Positions 17,204-26,083 of a DNA stretch of 64,000 nt are shown here, in pieces. Source of the DNA: Verrucomicrobiota bacterium (GTDB lineage: Bacteria > Verrucomicrobiota > Verrucomicrobiia > Opitutales > Opitutaceae); assembly GCA_016235555.1 (NCBI GenBank), contig JACRKC010000095.1, forward strand, positions 57,625 to 121,624, read 5' to 3'. The first letter of the stretch is position 1. Each line of letters starts with the position of its first letter. The translations under genes and the position numbers were made by a program. The notes under the pieces are model-generated. The model saw only the letters and a program-made list of their open reading frames with translations. It did not search any database and was not told the origin of the DNA.

Positions 17204-19651
17204 TCACTTCACCGGCACCAGTCGCTTCAGTTCCTCGGCCCAGTTGAGGACGATGCGGATTTCCGGCTGCTCCGTTCCCGCGGCGTCCGTTGCCTGTCCC
17301 GGCGCGATCAGGCCGATCAGCCGGCCGTCCGCCATGATGTCGTAGGCTCTCGGCGAGATCGGGCTCGCTCCCTGGAACGGCCTCGGCATCGGGGTCGGGT
17401 TCCCGAGCGCGACCGCCGGCTGCGTCGTCACGCTGACCGAAGCGAACCGTCCGGGGCCGGGAGCAAAGTAGAGCACCGTGCCGTCGGGCGACCAGAACGG
17501 ATTGGCCGGGGTATTAGTGGCATCCACGCGCGGCAGTTGATATTGAGCGCCGGTGGCCGGGAACGGCTGGATGTAGCCCTCACCATTGCTCGAATCGTTT
17601 GGGTCGCGGCTGGCATACGCGACCCAGCGGCCATCGGGCGAAAACATCGGACTCTGCCCCGCCGCTTTGACGTTGCCGAACGGAGTGGCGGTCCCGCTCG
17701 CTCGCGCGTAGGCCCAGAGCGCGCCGGTTGCAATCGGCTCTTTGGCTGGGATGACGGTGAACAGCAGGTGCTCGTCTTTCGGCGACCACGACGCGGGCAC
17801 GTGCGCGGTGTCCTTCTCCGGTTTCGTCAATCGCTCGGCCGGTGCGGTCCCGTCCGCCCGTTGCCAGAAGATGGCGGGGTCGCCCTCGCGATCCGATTGA
17901 AACGTCACGCGCTGGCTGTCGCGCGACCAGACCGGATAGCGGCTGTTTCCGCCAAAGGTCAGACGGCGCACGGCGGTCTTACCGTCCAGATCGTAGATTG
18001 CGACGTAGGCCTCCTTCGGATCCGCCACGCCCACCGCGACGCGCGTCCCGTCCGGCGAGGCGCGCGGTGCTTCGTAGAGGCCGGGTGGCGGCGCCAAGGG
18101 TGTGAGTTTGCCCGCGGGGTCGCTCAGGGCGAGCTGCCACGCAGCGTTGTCGGGCACGACCGTGCTGAAAACCCAGACCAGCGTGCCGTCTGCGCCGACG
18201 CCGTAGTTCGCGAGGTCTATGACCGTGCCACTCGTCCTCATCACTCCCTGCACCACCGGAACCGCGCCTCCGGTGACCGCCAGCCGGCGCGCGTCGAAGG
18301 CGACGCCCATCAGGACGTTGCCGGCGACGTAGACGAGATGCCCGGTCGGCAGATAGCGCGCGTCAACTCCGCCCTCGACGAGGACCGTTCGTGCCCCCGT
18401 CGAGATTTTTTGCGCGACGATGCGGGCTCCGTCGACCGACGCGCTCCCGGCCGGTCGCGCGCTGAAGAGCACCGTGTCGCGGTCCGCCAACAGTTGCGGA
18501 CTCACGAGCGACTCACCGTTCTGGCTGGGGACTACCACTGCGGGCGTGCCGCCCGTGGCCGGCACGCGCAGAATCCCCTCGCGCTGGCCGAACAGGATCG
18601 TGCCGTCCGGCGCCCAACTGACGCCGACGGGCGTGCTGGCCACCGCGCAGATGACCACCGGGGCGCCGCCTTTGGCGGTGATGCGCTTCAGTTGCCCGGC
18701 TTGCCAGTAGCCCACCGATTGTCCGTCCGGCGCGAAGCACAAATTGTTCATCGTTCCCTCCGTGCCCCGAATCGGGTGCGCCTCCAATTCGTCGAGTTTG
18801 CGCAGGTGGAGCCCGGCGGTGGCGTGATAGACAATCGCCCGGCCGTCGGGCGAGACCGCGATGAGATGACGTGCGGCGACTCTGAACGTCTGCCCTTCCG
18901 GGAGGCGAAAGTTGAACCGGGTGACCGGGGCCGGCGCAGGCCACACGCGCCATGCCACGACGCCAGCGACGAGCGCGGTCACAAGCACCGCGCTCACGAC
19001 CGGCAGCGCGCGCCGCCACAGCGGGCGCTGCCGCTCGAACGTTTCGAACGCGGCGTCGGTTGCGGGCCGCACCACCGTGGAGAGTTCCGAATTCTGGACA
19101 GCCACGGGTAGGGGCGCGGCTGGTCCGCGCCCGCGGGCGTCGTCGAGCGACGCCCCTGCGGCCGAAGCGATCGGTGCAACTTCAGCGCCCAGCAACTTTC
19201 TCACCCGCTCCACAAATGCCGCCGGCGCTTCGCCGCCGGGCAGACGCGTCCACTGCACGGCGAGAAACGCATCGGGCACGAGCGCGCCGCGTTCGACCGT
19301 GGCGTCGACGCTCACCGGCACGATGAACGGCACGCCCTTGGCAATGAGCCGGACGCGCTCCTCGGCGAGATGCCACTCGAGTCGGAAGTAGCCTTCCTTG
19401 CGCGCCTGCGTGTTGGCCGAGATGATCGGCACGAAGAGCACACACGCGTTGATCTGCTCGCGGATTTTTTTGTCCCACGCGTCGCCGCCGACGAGCCCGC
19501 CCTCTTGGTCGAGCCACACCTCGATGCCGCCGGTGCGCAGCGCCTCGGCGACGCGCTTCGCCGCCTCCGCGTCCTGCGACGCGTAGCTGAGGAAGACGGC
19601 CCCGCGGGGCGCGGAACGCTCAATGCCCAACGCTGAACGTTCAACGCTCAA
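17204..19651 (-). CDS. TIR domain-transmembrane-PD40 beta-propeller protein, copy 1
   Basis: 815 residues. Residues 16-130 form a TIR domain: 'AVFLSYASQDAEAAKRVAEAL' (box 1), 'GIEVWLDQEGGLVGGDAWD', 'CVLFVPIISANTQA', and 'GYFRLEW' with Glu92 at the position of the catalytic Glu of TIR NADases. A linker (about 155-210) includes a repeat-derived piece (165-182). One membrane helix spans about 216-237, preceded by Arg ('RQRPLWRRALP'), so the TIR domain should be cytoplasmic. Residues 250-800 are TolB/PD40 propeller blades ('SPDGRAIVYHA', 'APDGTILFGQR', 'SRDSQRVTFQSDREGD', 'SPDGRWVAYASRD') and should be periplasmic. The start is TTG at 19651 with GGAGG at 19660-19664; no ATG precedes the TIR core, and the first 14 residues come from a TTGAGCGTT-like repeat. 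The function is unknown; a membrane sensor with TIR output is inferred. Confidence 0.88.
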   Translation of the reverse strand: MSVERSALGIERSAPRGAVFLSYASQDAEAAKRVAEALRTGGIEVWLDQEGGLVGGDAWDKKIREQINACVLFVPIISANTQARKEGYFRLEWHLAEERVRLIAKGVPFIVPVSVDATVERGALVPDAFLAVQWTRLPGGEAPAAFVERVRKLLGAEVAPIASAAGASLDDARGRGPAAPLPVAVQNSELSTVVRPATDAAFETFERQRPLWRRALPVVSAVLVTALVAGVVAWRVWPAPAPVTRFNFRLPEGQTFRVAARHLIAVSPDGRAIVYHATAGLHLRKLDELEAHPIRGTEGTMNNLCFAPDGQSVGYWQAGQLKRITAKGGAPVVICAVASTPVGVSWAPDGTILFGQREGILRVPATGGTPAVVVPSQNGESLVSPQLLADRDTVLFSARPAGSASVDGARIVAQKISTGARTVLVEGGVDARYLPTGHLVYVAGNVLMGVAFDARRLAVTGGAVPVVQGVMRTSGTVIDLANYGVGADGTLVWVFSTVVPDNAAWQLALSDPAGKLTPLAPPPGLYEAPRASPDGTRVAVGVADPKEAYVAIYDLDGKTAVRRLTFGGNSRYPVWSRDSQRVTFQSDREGDPAIFWQRADGTAPAERLTKPEKDTAHVPASWSPKDEHLLFTVIPAKEPIATGALWAYARASGTATPFGNVKAAGQSPMFSPDGRWVAYASRDPNDSSNGEGYIQPFPATGAQYQLPRVDATNTPANPFWSPDGTVLYFAPGPGRFASVSVTTQPAVALGNPTPMPRPFQGASPISPRAYDIMADGRLIGLIAPGQATDAAGTEQPEIRIVLNWAEELKRLVPVK
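19107..19158. repeat. REP-like palindrome inside TIR gene, copy 1
   Basis: Begins GTAGGGGCG and ends CGCCCCTGC, with two inner stems (GCGCGG-CTGGT-CCGCGC and GGCGTCG-TCGAG-CGACGCC). The right part is nearly identical to the intergenic repeat starting at 22300. It encodes residues 165-182 of the linker between TIR domain and membrane helix. Confidence 0.7.
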
Positions 19652-19724
19652 GGATTGGACCTCCGAAAATTGAAACGGGGTGGATTCACTTGGGCGTTAA
19701 GGGTTGAACGTTGAAAGTTGAGCG

Positions 19725-22241
19725 TTAACGCGACCCCACCGGCACCTTCCGCTTCAACTCGTCGAACCAGTTGAGCACGACCTGAATTTGCTCAGCCTCC
19801 GTTCTTCCTGACTGGGTGGCTTGGGTGGCGTCAATCAACCCGAGGAAACGCTGGCCGTCGCGGCTGATATCGTAGGTTCGCTCAAAGTTCGTCGACAGAT
19901 TCTGGAACGGCCGCGTGAGCAGGACCGGCTCTCCAAAGCTGAATGCCGGCTGCGTGGAAACGCTGACGACATGGATTCGATTGCCCGCCCCAGGGGTGAA
20001 GAACAGCTCCTTCCCGTCCGGCGACCAAAGCGGGTGGTGTCCGTCATCTTCATTCTTTGACATTTGGTATTTGGCGCCGGTCGGCGGAACGGGCTGGACA
20101 TACACCGCGTGCAACGGACCGCTTCTACGCGAGGCGTAGGCCACCCACATGCCATCGGGAGAAAATACCGCGCCCGTCAACGTTGGCTTCGGCGACACGA
20201 CCGCATCGAATCGCTCGGTCTTCTTGTCTGCCGAGGAAAACATCCAGAGTGCCGACATCCCGTCTTTGCCGGTGGCGTTATACAGCAGCCGCGTGCCGTC
20301 GGGCGACCAGGACTCCGGGATGCACGCCGTTTCTGGCTCGGCCGTGACCAGCCGCTCGGCCGCGCCGGCTCCATCCGCCCTCTGCCAGAAAATTCCCAGG
20401 TCTTTTTCACGATCCGACTGGAACGTCACCCGCTGGCTGTCCGCCGACCAGACCGGAAAGCGATTGTTCCCCTGCCCGTCGAAGGTCAGCCGCCGCACGG
20501 CGCTGGCGCCCGACAGTTCGTAGATCCAAATCGTCGCTCCCTTGCCATCGTCGCTCCCGAACGCGATCTGCTTTCCGTCCGGCGAGAGCCGGGGCTGCTC
20601 ATAAGGGCCGGGCGGCACCTTCAGGAGCTCGGCCGCGCCCTTGCGCTCGAAGAATCCGAGGCTCATCTGCGTAAGCCCGGTCGAGACCGGGCCGGGACGG
20701 TAGATCAACGTGCCGGTCGCCGAAACACTGAAATGAGCGGCACCACCGCTTCGGCTCACGCCCTCCACGACGGGCACCGGTCTGCCTGCCGTTTCCAGCC
20801 GCCCGGGATCGAATGCCACGGCGAATATCACGCCCTCATGGGCATACACCAGGTGGCCAGTCGGCAGATACCGGGCGGCGCTTCCGCCTTCGATGAGGAT
20901 CTTGCGCTGACCCGACTTCACGGTTTGGGCAACAATCCGGGCCTTATCCCAGCGATCGACAGCCGTGCCCGTTGCGAGAGTGAACAGCACGGTCCGGCCG
21001 TCGGGCAGCATCTGCGGACCCTGCGCCTGCTCGTCGGGCTTGACGCCGACCAGCGGTTCAGGTGCGCCACCGCTCGGCGAAACCCGCATGATCCCCTCGG
21101 CCCCCTGGCCAAAGACGATGCCGTCCGGACCCCAACTCATGCTCGATAAACTGTCAGCCTTGCAGAGCGTCACGGGCGCGCCGCCGGTGACGCTGATCCG
21201 TTTGATCGATTGGTCGGCTCTCGACCGGAAGGCAAGGGAAAGGCCGTCCGGCGAGAAGACCGGGTTGGAGGCTACCTGCTCGATCTCGACTCCTGGGATT
21301 GGCCGTGCTTCGAGCTGCGACATCGACCGCAGGTAAAGCCGCCGATTGGCCGCGTAGACCATTTGCGTGCCGTCGAGCGAAATGTCGACGAAAGTGACGA
21401 CGGCGCTCGTGAGCGCCTGTCCTTCTGGAAGAGGAACTGTGAACCGCGTCACAGGCGCCGGAGCGGTCGTGGGCCACAGGCGCCACGCCACCGCAAGGCC
21501 GACGACGAGTGCGGTCACCATCGCCGTCGCCACGACCGGCAGCGCGCGCCGCCACAGCGGGCGCTGCCGCTCGAACGTCTCGAATCCGCCGTCGGTCGGG
21601 AGTCGCACCGCAGCGGAGAGCTCGAGATTTTTTGCCGGCGCCACGGAGCTCGCGGGCGGCGCGGATTGCGTGGCATGGGTCTCCTGACCCATGGGCTCGG
21701 GACTCACGGGTCGGGAGACCCGTGCCACTTCCGAATTGCTCAGCAATTTCCTCACGCGTTCGCAGAACGCGTTTAACGAATCGGCGGAGCCGATTCGTGT
21801 CCACTGCACCGTGAGAAACGCATCGGGCACGAGGGCGCCGCGTTCGATCGTGCCGTCGACGCTGACCGGCACGATGAACGGTTTCCCCTTCGCGATGAGA
21901 TGCGAACGGTCTTCCGCCAGTTTCCATTCGAGCCGGAAATAGCCTTCGTGCCGCGCCTGCGTGTTGGCCGAGATGAGCGGAACGAAGAGCGCGCACGTGT
22001 TGATCTGCTCGCGGATTTTCCTGTCCCACGCATCGCCGCCGACGAGCCCGCCTTCCTGGTCGAGCCACACTTCGACGCCGCCGGAGCGCAGCGCCGCGCC
22101 AATGCGCAGCGCCACCTCTGCATCTTGCGACGCGTAACTGAGGAAGACGGCCTTGCCGGCGAATTCAGGCATAGCGGGGGTTGAGTGGGCGGGACCGGAA
22201 AAGCGACAATGGGAAACCGCACCCGGCGCTGGCGAGTTCAT
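19725..22241 (-). CDS. TIR domain-transmembrane-PD40 beta-propeller protein, copy 2
   Basis: 838 residues from 22241; an alternative ATG at 22172 ('MPEFAGKAVFLSYASQD') gives 815 residues and is just as plausible. It is a full-length paralogue of the neighbouring downstream gene, which it precedes by 73 bases, so the pair arose by tandem duplication. The TIR domain (about 31-150) has 'AVFLSYASQDAEVALRIGAAL', 'GVEVWLDQEGGLVGGDAWD' and 'GYFRLEW' with Glu105 as candidate catalytic residue. The juxtamembrane motif 'FETFERQRPLWRRALPVV' is identical to that of copy 1; the helix is about 235-256. The propeller has many 'SPDG' turns ('FSPDGLSLAFRS', 'SADSQRVTFQSDREKD', 'SPDGKELFFTPGAG'). The linker carries a different palindromic repeat from copy 1. 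Function unknown; TIR signalling controlled by a periplasmic propeller is inferred. Confidence 0.88.
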   Translation of the reverse strand: MNSPAPGAVSHCRFSGPAHSTPAMPEFAGKAVFLSYASQDAEVALRIGAALRSGGVEVWLDQEGGLVGGDAWDRKIREQINTCALFVPLISANTQARHEGYFRLEWKLAEDRSHLIAKGKPFIVPVSVDGTIERGALVPDAFLTVQWTRIGSADSLNAFCERVRKLLSNSEVARVSRPVSPEPMGQETHATQSAPPASSVAPAKNLELSAAVRLPTDGGFETFERQRPLWRRALPVVATAMVTALVVGLAVAWRLWPTTAPAPVTRFTVPLPEGQALTSAVVTFVDISLDGTQMVYAANRRLYLRSMSQLEARPIPGVEIEQVASNPVFSPDGLSLAFRSRADQSIKRISVTGGAPVTLCKADSLSSMSWGPDGIVFGQGAEGIMRVSPSGGAPEPLVGVKPDEQAQGPQMLPDGRTVLFTLATGTAVDRWDKARIVAQTVKSGQRKILIEGGSAARYLPTGHLVYAHEGVIFAVAFDPGRLETAGRPVPVVEGVSRSGGAAHFSVSATGTLIYRPGPVSTGLTQMSLGFFERKGAAELLKVPPGPYEQPRLSPDGKQIAFGSDDGKGATIWIYELSGASAVRRLTFDGQGNNRFPVWSADSQRVTFQSDREKDLGIFWQRADGAGAAERLVTAEPETACIPESWSPDGTRLLYNATGKDGMSALWMFSSADKKTERFDAVVSPKPTLTGAVFSPDGMWVAYASRRSGPLHAVYVQPVPPTGAKYQMSKNEDDGHHPLWSPDGKELFFTPGAGNRIHVVSVSTQPAFSFGEPVLLTRPFQNLSTNFERTYDISRDGQRFLGLIDATQATQSGRTEAEQIQVVLNWFDELKRKVPVGSR
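21670..21728. repeat. Palindromic repeat inside TIR gene, copy 2
   Basis: Outer arms GTGGCATGGGTCTCCTGACC and an inverted copy ending GGTCGGGAGACCCGTGCCAC match at about 17 of 20 positions; each arm is itself a hairpin. It encodes about residues 172-191, the linker between TIR domain and membrane helix, the same place where the paralogue carries an unrelated repeat. Confidence 0.7.
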
Positions 22242-22299
22242 ACTCGCCCCATCCGGCTCGGAGGGCGCACCTCATACCAGTCGCCTATTGCTGTTGGAC

Positions 22300-22375
22300 T
22301 GTAGGGGCGTCGCTTGACGACGCCCGTGTTGCGCGGCGTGGGCGCCGGCAAGCGGCGCCCCTACAAAAATCAAAA
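22300..22375. repeat. REP palindrome with GTAG/CTAC foot
   Basis: Reads TGTAGGGGCGTCGCTTGACG at the left and CGGCAAGCGGCGCCCCTACA at the right. Two hairpins stand back to back. It lies in the gap of about 345 bases upstream of the TIR gene at 22241; apart from this and the next repeat nothing else is seen there. Confidence 0.75.
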
Positions 22376-22416
22376 TCCGCGAGACCGTTGGTATAAAAAC
22401 CAGCGGACTTTGGTAT

Positions 22417-22560
22417 CAGTTTCCTGCGATGTGCCCGCATCGCAGGGGTAGGCCAGGCGCTTCGCGCCCGGCCAGCGCGCGGCGATTCCCGATCCCGCCT
22501 GGCCGCCCGCGGAGCGGCCGGCCCATCTTGCGGCTTCCTGCAAGAACGTGAGATGGGCGC
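22417..22560. repeat. MITE-like repeat, copy 2 (inverted)
   Basis: The right end, TGCAAGAACGTGAGATGGGC, is the inverted form of the left end of copy 1, and the left end begins CAGTTTCCTGC as in the other copies. The interior contains GC-rich palindromes different from those of copies 1 and 3, though GCGGAGCGGCCGGCCCA resembles copy 3. It ends 27 bases from the stop of the receptor gene. Confidence 0.65.
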
Positions 22561-22586
22561 CGGCTCGGATGCGCCTCTCCGCCTGC

Positions 22587-25500
22587 TCAGAAATCAAAGC
22601 TGTTCGTCAGCAGAAAGACCCGCGGCTCGGGATACTGGAAGACCACGGGCGTGCCCGCCGCGGAGAGGCCGCTTTGGGCGATCAGCTTGTCGTCGTTGAG
22701 GACGTTGCGGACGTTGAGCGACACGTTCCAGCGGATGCGCTTGTTGAAGAGCGCGGCCGAGTAGCCGAGCACGGCGTCCGTGTTGACCGTCGCCCCGCCC
22801 ATGATCGGACGCGAGACGTCGGCGATCGTGATGCTGGAGCCGGCGGGGAAAAGCCCCGGAGCGCCGAGGATCGGATCCTTCGCGAGATCGGCGGTGGCGA
22901 CGGTCTTGTCGCGGTAGCCGAGGATGCGCTCGCCGCGGTAGCGGACGCTGCCGCCGAAACGGAGGCCCTTCAGCACGCCGGTCTGGATGCGATACGAGCT
23001 CGTGAGATTGCCGCGCCACTGGACCTCCTGGTTGTTGGCCTGGCCCTCGCTCTCGCGCAGGAAGGCCCAGCCGAGCGCGGCGCTGCGGATGTAGGCGAGC
23101 AGCGACTCGTTGGCGTTGGTGCCGGAATTGAAGTGCAGCTGCGCGGGGCCGGTGCCGCCGGCACGCTGCGGCGCCACCGTGTCGTTGGCCACCGCGAGCC
23201 AGTCCTTCAGCCGGTAGCCGATCACGCCGAACCAATCCGCCGCGATCCTGGCGCTGCGCGTGTTGTTCTTGGCGAGGCTCGCGCTCACGCTCCAGCCGCG
23301 CGTGGGATTGGCGATGAGGCGGTATTCGACGCCCTTGGCGATGCGATCGGAGGAGTTGTTGTATTTGAGCGAAAACGCATTGCCGGCGGCGCCCTCGCTC
23401 GGCCAGTTGAGCACGTCCTCCTGCAAGTAGCGGATCGGACTGCCGGAGGGGATGCCGTTGCTCGTCCCGCCGAGCACCGGCGCCCCGGTCGCGGCGGACT
23501 CGTAGCGCCCGCCGGATTTCACGAGGTTGTAGTTAAGCACCGATTTCTCGATGTGGATGGCGGACCAGCGGATGTCAGCGCGGTCCATGCCGGAATTGCC
23601 GCCGACCGCCGGCGGATTCGGCACGGTGATGCCGCCGCCGGAGACGCCGAGGTAGATGGACTCGTAGGCGTTCACGCGCAGGACGAGCTTGTCGTCGAGG
23701 AAACGCAGCGAGAGGCCGTATTCGCGCGTGGTGCCGTCGTCGAGCTGGGCTTCCGCGCCGTTCGGGGACTTGCGCGTGAAATCCGCGACGAAGGCCGACG
23801 ATGACTCCGTGTAGTGCAGGCTCGGGATGGCGTTGCGGCCGAGCGGATGGAGGACGACGCCCTTCATCCGCGATGTGACGCTGTATTTTGTCGGGGCCTC
23901 AAGCGAGTCGAACTCGCCGCCGCGGCTTAGCATGGCGTCCCACGGCTCGAAGCCGGCGTTGCCAACCGCCTGGCCGTTGCTGGGGAAAACAATCGCGGCG
24001 CCGTTGCGGACGGGCTCCTCGTATCTGCCGGTCGCGGCGTTGTAGCGGCGCGGCAGCCGGCTGTTGGACCCGCCCTGCCCGACCCACGGTGCGAACGAGG
24101 CGTCGGAGAACCGCTCGCCGATGGTGAGGTTGAGCCGGCCCTGGAGAAAACTGCTCTGGAGGCCCCACTGGAGGGCGTCCTCCTTCTTCTTGCCGTTCGA
24201 GGTCATGACCTGCGCGCCGTAGGGGTTGCTCATTCCGTGGTTGATCACGACGTCGCGGCCGGCGGCATCCTTGCCGATGACGCGCGTCTCGGGATCCCAG
24301 AGGTTGAAGGGCGCCTGCAACGCAAAGTGCCCGCGGCTGTTGTTCTGCGGGGTGTCGACGTAGAAGCGCGCGCGCAGCCGGCGGGTGTTGCGCGTGATGT
24401 CGTTGGCGGCGTTGGTGCCGGCGGGATAGGTGATGCCGTCGAAGGTGTGGTCGGAGATGATGCGGGTGTTGTTGTTGTTCTGCTGCACGCGCATGTTGAC
24501 GCCGCCGGTATACATCACCGCGCCCTGGTGGGAACCGAGCCAGCGCCAGAAACCGCCGCGTTTCCCGAGGTCCTGTGCGAAGGCGACCTGCAGGCGGCGC
24601 TCCGTGCGGTGATTGCGCCACATGCTGCCGGTGATGTCGTCCTCGACGTAAAAGCGGCCGAGGTTGGGGTTCGGCGTGACGCCGTCCGGGAGAAAGCGGT
24701 TCAGATCGACGCGCAGATCGGTGTTGTTGCCGGAGACGAAGCTGAGCGAGCGCGTGTCGAAGACCTCGCGGTTGTAGCCGCCCTCGACGTAGATGTCGCG
24801 CCACGGATTCAACTCGAAGACGAAGCCGTGGATGCTGGCGCGCCAGCGGCGCTGCATGGCGTTGCCGATGACGTTGCGATCGAGCGGGTAGATGGCGGGA
24901 TCGACGATGCTGGGGTCCTGCGTGCCGTCGAGCGGGCGGCTGGAGGTGACGGTGTTGGTCCAGTTGCGGATCGCCGTGGGCTGTGTGCCGTCGAGGTTGA
25001 AGACGATCGTGCCGGCGGAGGCGACGTTGTTGAAGCGCTCGGCGGAGCGCGCGAGGTCGGCGCCCTGGGCGTTGAACGCCGTGTTGAACTGCGCGGCCGT
25101 GCTCGCGGGCGTGAGGCCGGCGTTGTTGAAAGTGGGCCGCGTGGCGGTCGCAAGCCACGGGCTCACGCGGTCGGCGACGAGGGTGTTGGCGGCGTTGCGC
25201 TGGCGTGACTCGTATTTCTCCAGCCAGCCGCGGATCGAGATGCGCTTGTGCGGCTGAAGCAGGAGCGAGGTGTAGAGCCGGTCCGTCCGCGAGCCGACGC
25301 CCTCGCGGTAGTCGCGCTCGTCCGCGCGCAGGCCGGCGACGCGGAGGCCGAGGATATTCCGGATCAGTGGCTGGCTCAGGTTGACCGAGGCGCGCAGGCT
25401 GCCGTTGGAATCGGCGCGGAGGGTGGTGTTGCCGGAGAATTTCCGCAGGTCGGCGCGGTCGAACGCGACGTCGTTGGTGCCGCCGGCGAAGCCCGCGCCG

Positions 25501-26006
25501 AAGAGAATCGCGTTGGAGCCGGAGACGAGGGTGAAGCGCTTGCCGGTGTTGTAGGTGTCGAGCGGGACGTTGGTCTCGAAGAAGTCGTGCGTGTTGTTCG
25601 AGCGGCTGAGGCCGCGGGTGCGGCTGCCGTAGGCGGAGGAGAAGACGCTGTTGGTGTTGGCGTCCGTGCCGGGCGAGAAGTTCTCGTCGTTCGACTCGAT
25701 GTTCATCGAGTAGCGCAGCGCCTCGTCGAGCGTGAGCGCGCCGATGTCCTCGAGGAACTCGGAGGTCATGACGTCGATCTGGGAGGCGACGTCGCGCAGC
25801 TCGCTCTTGAGGCGCGTGCCGCCAAGCGTGCTCGTGGCGGCGTAGCCGGTGTCGGAGCTGGCATTGACGGCGAACGGACTGAGGACGATGGCCTCGTCCT
25901 TCGACGTGGGTGCGGGCGCAGCCGGGGCGACTTGGGCGCGGAGGCCGGCGACCGGCACGATCGCAACAATAACGGCAAGCAAAGCAAACACTCGGGGTGG
26001 GGTCAT
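22587..26006 (-). CDS. TonB-dependent outer-membrane receptor
   Basis: 1139 residues from ATG at 26006 (a TTG five codons upstream is possible). The signal peptide is about residues 1-25 ('FALLAVIVAIVPVAGLRAQ'). 'AIVLSPFAVNASSDTGY' precedes the plug ('QIDVMTSEFLEDIGALTLDEALRY', 'VSGSNAILFGAGFAGG'), and a long barrel ends in Phe ('RVFLLTNSFDF'). It should import a glycan fragment across the outer membrane. Plug residue pattern 'SGSNAILFG' deviates from the usual RGPN. It lies about 80 bases downstream of another receptor gene on the same strand, with the sulfatases and glycosidase gene further upstream, so all may form one transcript. There is no SusD-like partner. Confidence 0.92.
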   Translation of the reverse strand: MTPPRVFALLAVIVAIVPVAGLRAQVAPAAPAPTSKDEAIVLSPFAVNASSDTGYAATSTLGGTRLKSELRDVASQIDVMTSEFLEDIGALTLDEALRYSMNIESNDENFSPGTDANTNSVFSSAYGSRTRGLSRSNNTHDFFETNVPLDTYNTGKRFTLVSGSNAILFGAGFAGGTNDVAFDRADLRKFSGNTTLRADSNGSLRASVNLSQPLIRNILGLRVAGLRADERDYREGVGSRTDRLYTSLLLQPHKRISIRGWLEKYESRQRNAANTLVADRVSPWLATATRPTFNNAGLTPASTAAQFNTAFNAQGADLARSAERFNNVASAGTIVFNLDGTQPTAIRNWTNTVTSSRPLDGTQDPSIVDPAIYPLDRNVIGNAMQRRWRASIHGFVFELNPWRDIYVEGGYNREVFDTRSLSFVSGNNTDLRVDLNRFLPDGVTPNPNLGRFYVEDDITGSMWRNHRTERRLQVAFAQDLGKRGGFWRWLGSHQGAVMYTGGVNMRVQQNNNNTRIISDHTFDGITYPAGTNAANDITRNTRRLRARFYVDTPQNNSRGHFALQAPFNLWDPETRVIGKDAAGRDVVINHGMSNPYGAQVMTSNGKKKEDALQWGLQSSFLQGRLNLTIGERFSDASFAPWVGQGGSNSRLPRRYNAATGRYEEPVRNGAAIVFPSNGQAVGNAGFEPWDAMLSRGGEFDSLEAPTKYSVTSRMKGVVLHPLGRNAIPSLHYTESSSAFVADFTRKSPNGAEAQLDDGTTREYGLSLRFLDDKLVLRVNAYESIYLGVSGGGITVPNPPAVGGNSGMDRADIRWSAIHIEKSVLNYNLVKSGGRYESAATGAPVLGGTSNGIPSGSPIRYLQEDVLNWPSEGAAGNAFSLKYNNSSDRIAKGVEYRLIANPTRGWSVSASLAKNNTRSARIAADWFGVIGYRLKDWLAVANDTVAPQRAGGTGPAQLHFNSGTNANESLLAYIRSAALGWAFLRESEGQANNQEVQWRGNLTSSYRIQTGVLKGLRFGGSVRYRGERILGYRDKTVATADLAKDPILGAPGLFPAGSSITIADVSRPIMGGATVNTDAVLGYSAALFNKRIRWNVSLNVRNVLNDDKLIAQSGLSAAGTPVVFQYPEPRVFLLTNSFDF

Positions 26007-26083
26007 AGGGGTGCGGCACAACGGCAGAAATCCGCCCTTCCAGCGAATCGAAATTCACGGGCTCCCGCGCGCCACCCGAAAGC

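Noticed and set aside
17204..22241. Defence island around the TIR genes
   Set aside because: No other recognisable defence gene is adjacent; neighbours are sulfatase and receptor genes, so defence is kept only as one hypothesis.
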